Shown here: positions 1 to 6,909 of the stretch, piece by piece
Layout: each line of letters starts with the position of its first letter
How positions within the stretch are numbered: the first letter of the stretch is position 1
Origin: an uncultured Verrucomicrobiota bacterium
GTDB taxonomy: Bacteria > Verrucomicrobiota > Verrucomicrobiae > Verrucomicrobiales > DEV007
Length of the DNA: 15,131 nucleotides
NCBI GenBank assembly: GCA_902591645.1
Contig: CACJBM010000057.1
Location: 1 to 15,131 of the forward strand
Direction: 5' to 3'
Notes under the pieces: model-generated
Database searches by the model: none
The model's input: the letters and a program-made list of their open reading frames with translations, nothing else
What the model was told of the DNA's origin: nothing
Made by a program: the position numbers and the translations under genes

Positions 1-54
1 ATCTTTTAATTATTGGGGTATTTTGAGGAGGAAATCTATATACATTAACTGATT

Positions 55-68
55 TGTTCATTCGAACA
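55..68. promoter_or_regulatory. LexA-type box 1 (TGTTC-N4-GAACA)
   Basis: The sequence TGTTCATTCGAACA matches all ten fixed positions of the 14-bp palindromic LexA motif reported for Verrucomicrobia, confirmed there on the Verrucomicrobium spinosum recA promoter. It covers the -10/+1 area of a predicted leftward promoter. The match is seen directly. LexA binding is inferred, since no lexA gene is visible in the window. Confidence 0.65.
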
Positions 69-95
69 CTATACTGTTCGAATGAACAAATTCAA
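68..95 (-). promoter_or_regulatory. Predicted leftward sigma-70-type promoter under the LexA-type boxes
   Basis: On the minus strand there is a -35-like TTGAAT (95-90), a 16-bp spacer and a -10-like TATAGT (73-68), predicting a start near 61 reading out of the left edge. Both LexA-type boxes overlap it. A plus-strand -10-like TATACT (70-75) is also present, with only a poor -35 (TTAACT, 45-50, 19-bp spacing), so rightward transcription toward the MFS gene is less well supported. The leftward target gene is not in the window. Confidence 0.4.
75..88. promoter_or_regulatory. LexA-type box 2 (TGTTC-N4-GAACA)
   Basis: TGTTCGAATGAACA is a second perfect match to TGTTC-N4-GAACA. It starts exactly 20 bp after box 1, about two helical turns, so two dimers would sit on the same DNA face. 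It lies between the -35 and -10 of the predicted leftward promoter. Its N4 spacer (GAAT) is the reverse complement of that in box 1 (ATTC), which creates the larger dyad. Confidence 0.65.
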
Positions 96-169
96 CCGAT
101 TCTTTCATTTTAATGATTTTTTTCACTTGGTGCTAATAATTCTGAGGCAGAACATGTGATTTCCCGGAA

Positions 170-1501
170 ATGAATGACATTAATAATAACACCAAGCTCT
201 TTGCTCTTTTCCGGGTATTTTTTAATTGTCGATTCTATTACCCCATTTATCTGGTCATGTTCCTCGATTTTGGGCTGACCATTTCCGAGTTTGCCACACT
301 CAATCTGATTTGGGCCATCGCAATCATATTACTCGAAGTCCCCTCAGGCGCTCTCGCTGATCACGTTGGCAGGAAGAGATTAGTTATCCTCTCTTCTATC
401 TTAATGATTGGGGAAATTAGCGTTCTTATCTTCACCCCTATAGGCTCACCTATTGTTTTCTGGATGTTCGTCATAAACAGAATTCTTAGCGGCGCGGCTG
501 AAGCGGCTGCGAGTGGCGCAGATGAAGCCCTGGCTTATGACAGCATCCCAATTAAGAACCGCGAATCGGTATGGAAAAAAACAATGAAGCGAGTAATGAT
601 AATGATGTCAGTTGGATTCGTCATCAGCTCAATTATCGGAGCACTTGTCTATTCCACTGACTTTATTAACTTTATCGCTTCAACGCTCAACCTTGAAACG
701 GAATTCACTAAGAAACAAACGGTTAAGTTTCCTCTATATTTAAATTTTGGATCCGCATTAATTGTATTTTTCATCGCCTGTAAATTTGAAGAAGATCATA
801 AGATCTCAATGGGTGGAAAAATAATTGCCATCAAGGAAAGTTTTGCAGGCACACTAAGGGCCGGAAAATGGATCATAAACTCACCCGCAGCGTCTTGCCT
901 CATTCTTATAGGCCTATTTTATGATAGTATCATCAGGGTCTTTTATACGATTCTTTCAAATATCTACAGGATCCTACTCATTCCTGAATGGTGCTGGGGA
1001 CTCGTCGGTGCCGTCGCTTCCATAATTGGTATCGGGGTAGCAATTATTTGTGAAAAAATGGCAACCAAACTGAGTCCCGGCATCAATTTTGGGGTTGTTA
1101 CTATTTTAACGTTCCTTGGGTGCATTGCTCTCTCATTGGCAGTGCCTGGATGGGGCGTAATTTTGTTACTTCCAATGTTCTCTGCGATGCGATTTCTCCA
1201 GTATTTCCTTTCCCATTATTTGAACAAAGTGACCCCCTCAGAACAGAGAGCCACGGTACTTAGTTTTAAGGGCCTAAGCATGAACCTTGCATTCGGCATA
1301 TTAACTCAGGTCTTTGGAGTTCTTACTGCCCGAATTTATCTGAGCAATAAATTTAGTGACGCGCCTGACCCCGAGCTATCAGCTTTTCGGTACAGCTTAG
1401 AATGGTGGCCTTATTACTTTTCTGTAGGCGTTATAATCCTCTTTGGGTTTATAAGATTAAAATATCGAAAGAGCATAACCAAGCTAATCAACGAATCTTA
1501 A
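170..1501 (+). CDS. MFS family transporter
   Basis: A 443-residue membrane protein with about 12 hydrophobic segments, the usual size for the major facilitator superfamily. The loop after the second hydrophobic segment carries the MFS motif A, seen as GALADHVGRKR at residues 60-70, with Asp64, Gly67 and the basic Arg68-Lys69-Arg70. The preceding stretch ending LLEVPSG is common in drug-efflux-like and uncharacterised MFS members. The substrate cannot be read from the sequence; a role as proton-coupled exporter or importer in the inner membrane is family knowledge. The start ATG lies just after GGAA but has no strong ribosome binding site. The gene lies 82 bp downstream of the LexA-type boxes, so damage-inducible expression is possible but unproven. 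Its TAA stop overlaps the stop of the convergent DUF1501 gene. Confidence 0.85.
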   Translation: MNDINNNTKLFALFRVFFNCRFYYPIYLVMFLDFGLTISEFATLNLIWAIAIILLEVPSGALADHVGRKRLVILSSILMIGEISVLIFTPIGSPIVFWMFVINRILSGAAEAAASGADEALAYDSIPIKNRESVWKKTMKRVMIMMSVGFVISSIIGALVYSTDFINFIASTLNLETEFTKKQTVKFPLYLNFGSALIVFFIACKFEEDHKISMGGKIIAIKESFAGTLRAGKWIINSPAASCLILIGLFYDSIIRVFYTILSNIYRILLIPEWCWGLVGAVASIIGIGVAIICEKMATKLSPGINFGVVTILTFLGCIALSLAVPGWGVILLLPMFSAMRFLQYFLSHYLNKVTPSEQRATVLSFKGLSMNLAFGILTQVFGVLTARIYLSNKFSDAPDPELSAFRYSLEWWPYYFSVGVIILFGFIRLKYRKSITKLINES

Positions 1502-2910
1502 GAAATAAGCTCCTTGATGGGCTTGCTATCTTGGAGCAAATAATGAGGTCTCCCTGTAGAGTCCTGAACCGTCGTCTGTTCGGGATCTATTCCAAGATTA
1601 TAATATAAAGTCGCAATCACTTCTTTGTAATGGACTGGCCTCTGAACTGCTTCGGCCGCGTACCGATCAGTAGCGCCGATTACCTGCCCAACATTCATCC
1701 CTCCACCAGCCAATATTCCCATCGCAACCTTCGGCCAATGGTCTCGCCCGGCATTAGCGTTAACTTTTGGAGTCCTTCCAAATTCACCCCAAGCTAATAC
1801 AGTCACATCCTCAAGCATTCCTCTCTCACCTAAGTCCTCAATGAGAGTGGCAATTGCATGGTCAACGATCGGAACTAGCTGCTTCATTCTAACAAAGTTC
1901 TTAGAATGGGTGTCGAAATCACTGATAGAAACATTGACGACCCGAACACCAGCCTCAATAAGACGTCGAGCCAAAAGTAATTTCTTTGCCGCCTGCGGTC
2001 CTTCACTCGTGAAAAATGCCAATTCCTTTTCTTTCATGTGAGGCACGTATCTTGAAATCACCTTGGGATCCTCTTTAGAGAGGTCCATAGCCTCAGCAAT
2101 CTTACCCGATGTTAATATTCCGTAGGCCTGTTCAGTAAAAGTATCCATAGCCCCCATTGATCCGATAGCATCAATCTCTCTGCGCGTCCTATCCAAACCC
2201 TGTAAGAGTCCTAGCCGGTCATCGAGACGGCCAACACTTAAATCCTTATTCAAATTTAAATTTACAGAATGACCTTTGCGCAATTTGGCCAGTTCAGTTT
2301 TCATTTTATCCTCAAGCTCTCGTTTAAACATTGAAGAAATATCAGGCCTGAAGGGATTAGCAGAAGGGCCCAAGAACCCAGGCCGAACACTATTCCTTAC
2401 CTGACCCCTCCCCTGCATAAGATCCACAAACGCGGGGGCCGGATCACTTGGTGATCCTAAAAGCTTATTGATAACGCAACCCATTGCGGGCCATCCTCCA
2501 GCTGGACCCTTCTCAGAAGCTTTGTATCCTGACTGGCATTGAAATGCATTATGCTGACCGTCAGCTCCGATCAATGAGCGAATAAAAGCAAACTTTTTTG
2601 CGGAGCTCGCTAATCGTGGCATCAACTCTGAAAGATGAACTCCGGGAATTTCTGAACGAATGGGTTTAATGTCCCCCCTATATTCGACAGGGGAATCTGG
2701 CTTAGGATCAATCATATCCATCTGTGGAGGACCCCCATCAAGATGAATATGAATTATGGACTTTGCAGAAGAGCCATTACCCGAAGCTGATTCCGCACGA
2801 ATAAGATCAGGGAGGCTCAGACCTCCAATGCCAAGGGAGCCCACTCTAAGAAAACTCCGACGAGAAAGACCGTCGCAATTTTTGGCAGGACCTCCAGTAA
2901 AGGATAACAT
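1498..2910 (-). CDS. DUF1501 domain protein, Tat-exported
   Basis: This 470-residue protein carries a twin-arginine signal at residues 16-22 (SRRSFLR) followed by a hydrophobic stretch, so it should be exported folded. The rest matches the DUF1501 family of the alkaline phosphatase/sulfatase superfamily, abundant in Planctomycetes and Verrucomicrobia: LDGGPPQMDMIDPKP near residue 57, DFDTHSKN at 331-338, GEFGRTPKVN at 375-384, GRDHWPK at 388-394, and a C-terminal STGRPHYLLQDSKPIKEL. Length is typical. Its biochemical activity is not established. The family is usually encoded next to a DUF1549/DUF1553 cytochrome-c-like partner, but none is present here. The start is fixed because the next internal Met (64) would remove the Tat signal. 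No Shine-Dalgarno sequence is present, and a predicted promoter places the transcript start at the ATG itself. Confidence 0.9.
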   Translation of the reverse strand: MLSFTGGPAKNCDGLSRRSFLRVGSLGIGGLSLPDLIRAESASGNGSSAKSIIHIHLDGGPPQMDMIDPKPDSPVEYRGDIKPIRSEIPGVHLSELMPRLASSAKKFAFIRSLIGADGQHNAFQCQSGYKASEKGPAGGWPAMGCVINKLLGSPSDPAPAFVDLMQGRGQVRNSVRPGFLGPSANPFRPDISSMFKRELEDKMKTELAKLRKGHSVNLNLNKDLSVGRLDDRLGLLQGLDRTRREIDAIGSMGAMDTFTEQAYGILTSGKIAEAMDLSKEDPKVISRYVPHMKEKELAFFTSEGPQAAKKLLLARRLIEAGVRVVNVSISDFDTHSKNFVRMKQLVPIVDHAIATLIEDLGERGMLEDVTVLAWGEFGRTPKVNANAGRDHWPKVAMGILAGGGMNVGQVIGATDRYAAEAVQRPVHYKEVIATLYYNLGIDPEQTTVQDSTGRPHYLLQDSKPIKELIS

Positions 2911-2916
2911 ATCAAT

Positions 2917-2945
2917 ATTCTATGCTTTTAAATGACGCGGTTCAA
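2917..2945 (-). promoter_or_regulatory. Predicted promoter of the DUF1501 gene (leaderless)
   Basis: The minus strand shows TTGAAC (2945-2940), a 17-bp spacer and TAGAAT (2922-2917), a good -35/-10 pair. With standard -10 to +1 spacing, transcription would begin at about 2910, the A of the ATG, predicting a leaderless mRNA. This agrees with the absence of any ribosome binding site. Confidence 0.5.
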
Positions 2946-3003
2946 GTCATCCTGTCCGGAAAAAGATAAAATAACTGCACTGTAACTTAGCTCTAAATAG
3001 GCT

Positions 3004-3009
3004 TATAAT
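3004..3009 (+). promoter_or_regulatory. Candidate -10 element (TATAAT) for the secreted LamG-type gene
   Basis: A perfect TATAAT lies 50 bp before the ATG at 3060, in the 149-bp divergent region shared with DUF1501. The expected -35 position (around 2981) reads TGTAAC, which is poor, so the promoter would be weak or activator-dependent. The predicted 5' leader is about 44 nt. Confidence 0.35.
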
Positions 3010-3059
3010 AGACAACTTTAAAAGACTCGGCCATTTTCATAGAAAAAAGTAAAACCTCG

Positions 3060-3596
3060 ATGCTGAAAAATTTCACAAAGGAACAATTATACATTTCGTT
3101 ATTCTTTTCTCTAAGTGCGATTTTTGCATGCGCTGAAACATCGCAACCAAAGAATCCGTACCTAAAAGAATTCTCTGAAAGCGGTGGACTTAAGATTCAA
3201 TTCCCAAACTTCCCTGACCGTGAATGGCCAATGACCCTCATTAGCTATCCTGTCGAATTTCCTACACCAGGAACCACCGCAGAAAATTTAAAATTGACCA
3301 ACACTGATGGAAAAGAATTAACCTTCCAATTCTCTGATAAGAGGCACAGAGATGACGGTTCATTGGCCTACGGAAAACTAAATTTTATAGCAGATTTTCC
3401 AGCCAATTCCGAACGTTCTTTTGTGCTCAGTAAAGGCAAACATCAATTTGAAAATTCGGCAATCACTGATGAAAAAACCGAACAAGTCATTATCATTAAT
3501 ACGAATTCCTTAAAAATCAAAGTCCCAGCTCCGATCGAAAAGACCAAATCAAAAGGACCTGTTCCGATTCCTGTTCTTGGAGTTAAATCTGGGTAG
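3060..3596 (+). CDS. N-terminal part of a secreted polysaccharide-lyase-like protein, cut by an in-frame TAG
   Basis: This 178-residue segment starts with a signal peptide: a short basic N-terminus, a hydrophobic core (residues 10-24) and a likely cleavage site after ACA (about 25). Residues 43-130 resemble the N-terminal RIFT-barrel domain of PcRGLX/YetA-like exo-rhamnogalacturonan lyase family proteins, with a WPMTLISYPVEFP-type opening, a TDGKELTFQ strand and the RDDGSLAYGKLNF segment. The assignment is from pattern memory and is moderate. The reading frame ends at TAG 3594-3596, then stays open in the same frame for over 1,000 codons, so this is very probably the front of one 1,254-residue protein. 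No Shine-Dalgarno sequence precedes the ATG. It could be a broken gene, a read-through gene, or a sequencing error. Confidence 0.7.
   Translation: MLKNFTKEQLYISLFFSLSAIFACAETSQPKNPYLKEFSESGGLKIQFPNFPDREWPMTLISYPVEFPTPGTTAENLKLTNTDGKELTFQFSDKRHRDDGSLAYGKLNFIADFPANSERSFVLSKGKHQFENSAITDEKTEQVIIINTNSLKIKVPAPIEKTKSKGPVPIPVLGVKSG
3594..3596 (+). other. In-frame amber codon inside a long open frame
   Basis: TAG is codon 179 of the frame that starts at 3060. The codons after it (ACT TGG AAA GAC) continue in the same frame through to TAA at 6822-6824. It is the only TAG interrupting an otherwise continuous gene in the window. Every confidently called gene here ends in TAA. The 3' neighbour is A, a context known in E. 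coli to favour amber suppression. A single base change would restore a sense codon (for example TGG, CAG, AAG, GAG or TAT). Confidence 0.9.
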
Positions 3597-3622
3597 ACTT
3601 GGAAAGACTCATCCATAGCCTT

Positions 3623-3628
3623 AGGAGG
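3623..3628 (+). promoter_or_regulatory. Shine-Dalgarno-like AGGAGG before an in-frame TTG
   Basis: AGGAGG sits 27 nt after the amber codon and four bases before a TTG at 3633 in the same frame. It is the best ribosome-binding-site match before any candidate start in the window. It could allow re-initiation after the stop. It may also be chance, since it lies in-frame and encodes Leu-Gly-Gly, and the spacing is short. Confidence 0.3.
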
Positions 3629-3632
3629 AAAC

Positions 3633-6600
3633 TTGGAACTAATATCACTAAGTAGCCGTAGAATTGAAACTGGCCCGTTATTCCTAATCCATCAACTCAC
3701 TTATAACTTTAAAGGCGGCGGCAAATACACAGTAACGCTAAAATGCATACGTGACCTTCCTCGCATTGAAATAGCGGAAACATTCGAAGGGGTTGATACC
3801 AAAATATCGGAGCAATTCTTAAAAGAATTTAAGAATTATTTGAATTATCAGCCGACCAGAGATGGGCTAAATGAAATAAAAGATTGGATCCTTAAATATG
3901 AGGGCAAGGTCAGACCTGCAGAAAGTTCATTTTTCACAAAACGGTTCAATGGAAATTCCACTAAACTTATCTTTAATGCGCACCGGAAAGCCGAAACCCC
4001 ATTCCTCTTGTTAACTCAAACAGATTGTATCGAACTTGCTGAAACGGCATACCAAGTGCCCGAACACCCTATGAGCAACGAATGGTTTGATCAGTCCGAA
4101 AAAGCGCTCAGATCGATACGAAAGAAAGCAGGAATATATTCAACCGAGTCGTCCAAAATAAAAACTCTAATTCAATATGTATATAGCCTCAGAAAAGGAA
4201 GCGTCAGTGAAAAAATAATAATAGAGAATTCACTGGGAAAACTCAGCGATGGAAGCGTCGCCCTTGGAAAAAGGAACGGGAAACAAATTATTCTAAATGC
4301 GGACGCTACATTACTATACCCCTCAAGCGAAAAGACAATGGCAAGAGGTACTATTTTAACTAAAACTAAGGATGGATTTGAATCAATAAACAGAGAATCT
4401 GTTTCGACAACCTACACTGATCTCGGGGAACTTCAGTTTGGCAGCGTAACCTTTCCTTACCCGGCCAACGGACCTCGTGAGCGAAGGGTCTTGCATATTA
4501 AGGAACGATACGTAGCAGTCATTGACGATGTGGGGAATGCAGCTGCCCAGTGGGTGTGGAAAGATTCAGGACCCATTCCCCCCATTCTTATCGGAACAGG
4601 TTATAACCAAAGCTTAAAAATTATAAATGGTCAGGATAATGAAATGTCACTAGAGGGAGATGCTGCAGCGGTCAGCGGCATTGGTATAATAGCAAACAAA
4701 ACAAAAATTAAAGTGCATGGAAAGACTCCTAAACCCGGCCTGCAGACATCTCCCGGCCCAGCCCTGAACTCGGCTTTCATTGAAACAAATAATGGGATCG
4801 ACCGTATCTTTGCCGGCAAGAACGGACAAAATAAAATATTAAGTGGAAAAGATTGGGCAGTCGATGCAATGACTGGCCTCATTAGGGACTTAGATAATAG
4901 CAGTAAGGAAATAGCTGTTATAGGAAATCACCAAAGCAAAAGACACAGGATCGCTTCAGAGCACCTGACACTTGATATTGAAGGGAATCTCGTCTCCGCC
5001 TCGGCCAGATACAAAGTGCCTAAAGAAAAAAGCACCAGAGATCCAATAATCTTTCCGACCTCAGGAAGATACAATGCTCCAGACGGAGCCACATTAAGGA
5101 TCAAATTCGGCAAACCTTTCACGGTAAAAGAAAAATCCAAAAATAGACTCTTAGCCTTCTGGAAATTTGATGAGGGCAAAGGCACTGAAGTGACAAACAT
5201 TAAAGCCCCTGATCAAAAAGGAAAAATATTCGACAAGAACAACGAGCCATTATGGACAAAGGGTGTCGGTTTCGGGAACGGGACGAGCGTCTCACTAAGA
5301 AAAGAAAGCCACATTAACACCCTCTTCGACCAAGACATTAATGGAAATAACAGCATTGCTTTATGGGTAAAAACAAAAGGTCATGGATTACTTTTAAATA
5401 AAACAAAAATAGAAAACGGAAAATTCGCAAAACATTCACGCACTATCCAAGTCACTGAAGAAGGAAAAATCAGAGCCACTTACTACGGCAATGATAAATT
5501 CGTGATAGAGAGCACTGAATCAATAAATGACGATCAGTGGCACCACATCGCCTGGGTAAATGAGGAAGAATACGACGAAGGAATCAGTGAAGAATTAGGG
5601 AATAAACATACACTCTTTGTCGATTCCAAAATTGCAGGAACTAAGCTCACTAATAGATCAATAAATGAAAAACTTCTGAACGCTCAGTTAAAGTTGGGCG
5701 GACAAATTACAACTAAGGGAACGGATGGAAAAAATGATACAATCACTGGCCTGAACGGATCTATTGATAATCTAAGAATTTATAATTTCCCAATTACCCA
5801 GAAACAAATCCATGGATTCACTATGGTAGGACTGATGCGTTCACCTCTAGCAATTACATCAGAACCGCAAAAAATGATACGAGTGGGTCAAACGTTTGAA
5901 TATGCTATAGAATATACCGGAGGAGGGCCATTTGTACGTTTCACATTCAACAATGTGCCCAAATGGGCGAAAATAGAGGGGCGCATCATAGGCACTCCTA
6001 CATTAAAGGATCTGGGCCTCAGCAAACCAATAACCATCGTAGGGATGAGTCCTTGGGGCCCGGGCCAGCAAAGATTCTCGGTCAGCGTTCAACCTCCTCT
6101 CGTTAAGAGGGACTGGAAAATCCAAGTGAATGGCCGATCCATCCTGACTCGTTACAATGGACTCGGAGTCGAGGCGACTCTCCCGCCCGGAACAGGGAAC
6201 TGGAAATTAACAAAAGACAAAGCACCCCTAAGACCCCCTCTCATTTTAAAAGTCGAAAACCTGAAATCAGGAATCAGTGTGCAAATTCGAGGCACGCCCG
6301 GCGTGACCAAATACTCAATCGAAAGCAGTAAAGATGGAGGCAAAGTTTGGAGCAGCGTCAGTAAATCCACGGGTTTAAAACAAGTGATTCTCCCACTCAA
6401 AAATGGCAACTATCTTTTACGAGTATCAGCACTTCCAACCGCTGCTCGTCCGATCCTCTCTGAACCGATAGAACTGAACTTGTCTGAAGATCCGCCCGAG
6501 GCTCCTGAACGACCCGAAGTCACTCCACTCAAAGGATCAGTGCGCCTAAAATGGGAAACTCAAATAGGCGCGAATGAATACAAAGTCTATCGACGAGAAA

Positions 6601-6824
6601 AAGGGAAACAAAATTGGACATCCATTTACTCAGGCCGGTCCCAAGGATTCGTAGACAAAAATGCAAAAGCAGCGACCGCTAAATTCTCAAATCCAGGATA
6701 CAAAGCAGGAGCCGGTTCCGATATGAACGGTATAGTCATCTATGAATACTGCATCACGGCGTCAGACAAGAACGGAGAAAGTCCTAAATCCGGAATAACA
6801 AATACTGACCCCAGAAACTGGTAA
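3633..6824 (+). CDS. LamG, Ig-like and FN3 domain protein (C-terminal part of the interrupted secreted gene)
   Basis: This is the downstream part, 1,063 residues if begun at the TTG, and open from 3597. Residues 1-500 are mainly beta-strand, with a segment at 283-300 (RRVLHIKERYVAVIDDV) that faintly recalls the beta-sandwich part of heparinase-II/III-type lyases. Residues 506-730 form a LamG/concanavalin-A-like domain, opening LLAFWKFDEGKG and closing GSIDNLRIYNFP. Residues 738-820 resemble a putative Ig domain (ITSEP...VGQTFEY...GTPT). Residues 956-1060 look like fibronectin type III. Such modules suggest an extracellular carbohydrate-binding or carbohydrate-degrading protein, but no catalytic residues could be identified. 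Alone, this part has no signal peptide, so it would be exported only as a fusion with the upstream segment. The sequence is rich in Lys and Asn. Catalytic function is unknown; the LamG call is firm. Confidence 0.75.
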   Translation: MELISLSSRRIETGPLFLIHQLTYNFKGGGKYTVTLKCIRDLPRIEIAETFEGVDTKISEQFLKEFKNYLNYQPTRDGLNEIKDWILKYEGKVRPAESSFFTKRFNGNSTKLIFNAHRKAETPFLLLTQTDCIELAETAYQVPEHPMSNEWFDQSEKALRSIRKKAGIYSTESSKIKTLIQYVYSLRKGSVSEKIIIENSLGKLSDGSVALGKRNGKQIILNADATLLYPSSEKTMARGTILTKTKDGFESINRESVSTTYTDLGELQFGSVTFPYPANGPRERRVLHIKERYVAVIDDVGNAAAQWVWKDSGPIPPILIGTGYNQSLKIINGQDNEMSLEGDAAAVSGIGIIANKTKIKVHGKTPKPGLQTSPGPALNSAFIETNNGIDRIFAGKNGQNKILSGKDWAVDAMTGLIRDLDNSSKEIAVIGNHQSKRHRIASEHLTLDIEGNLVSASARYKVPKEKSTRDPIIFPTSGRYNAPDGATLRIKFGKPFTVKEKSKNRLLAFWKFDEGKGTEVTNIKAPDQKGKIFDKNNEPLWTKGVGFGNGTSVSLRKESHINTLFDQDINGNNSIALWVKTKGHGLLLNKTKIENGKFAKHSRTIQVTEEGKIRATYYGNDKFVIESTESINDDQWHHIAWVNEEEYDEGISEELGNKHTLFVDSKIAGTKLTNRSINEKLLNAQLKLGGQITTKGTDGKNDTITGLNGSIDNLRIYNFPITQKQIHGFTMVGLMRSPLAITSEPQKMIRVGQTFEYAIEYTGGGPFVRFTFNNVPKWAKIEGRIIGTPTLKDLGLSKPITIVGMSPWGPGQQRFSVSVQPPLVKRDWKIQVNGRSILTRYNGLGVEATLPPGTGNWKLTKDKAPLRPPLILKVENLKSGISVQIRGTPGVTKYSIESSKDGGKVWSSVSKSTGLKQVILPLKNGNYLLRVSALPTAARPILSEPIELNLSEDPPEAPERPEVTPLKGSVRLKWETQIGANEYKVYRREKGKQNWTSIYSGRSQGFVDKNAKAATAKFSNPGYKAGAGSDMNGIVIYEYCITASDKNGESPKSGITNTDPRNW

Positions 6825-6842
6825 GAGAACCATCAGGTGTAA

Positions 6843-6870
6843 TTCACATAACCATTACTATTAATATACT
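6843..6870 (+). promoter_or_regulatory. Predicted promoter of the glyoxalase-like gene
   Basis: TTCACA (6843-6848) and TATACT (6865-6870), 16 bp apart, each match five of six consensus bases. The predicted start near 6877 gives a leader of about 33 nt before the ATG at 6910. It lies in the 85-bp gap after the LamG-type gene, where no terminator hairpin was seen. Confidence 0.5.
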
Positions 6871-6909
6871 TCAAATCAGAAACATTATCCAAACCTCATT
6901 TCATACAAT

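Larger units (their letters stand above)
52..91. repeat. Perfect 17-bp inverted repeat with 6-nt centre
   Basis: Positions 52-68 are the exact reverse complement of 75-91, separated by CTATAC (69-74). A G-T pair at 51/92 would extend the stem by one in RNA. The dyad lies 79 bp before the MFS start codon. Neither side carries a run of T that would make it an intrinsic terminator. Each arm is itself a palindromic TGTTC-N4-GAACA box, so an operator bound by a dimeric repressor is the better reading. Confidence 0.9.

Noticed and set aside
26..31. AGGAGG at the left edge as a ribosome binding site
   Set aside because: No ATG, GTG or TTG with a following open frame lies at a useful distance; the nearby frame stops at once.
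52..91. Dyad read as an intrinsic transcription terminator
   Set aside because: Neither side carries a T-run directly after the stem, and both arms are perfect palindromic repressor-type boxes overlapping promoter-like elements, so an operator explains it better.
1402..1608. Open frame on the plus strand running across the end of the MFS gene into the DUF1501 gene
   Set aside because: It lies out of frame over two well-supported genes and has no recognisable features. It is a chance overlap.
3594..3596. Wholesale reassignment of TAG to an amino acid
   Set aside because: Only one in-frame TAG occurs in about 4,700 codons; a reassigned codon would be expected in many genes. Rare suppression, mutation or sequencing error remain possible.
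4631..5200. Minus-strand open frames inside the LamG-type gene
   Set aside because: They are opposite a long gene with clear domain content, show no recognisable motif and are shadow frames.
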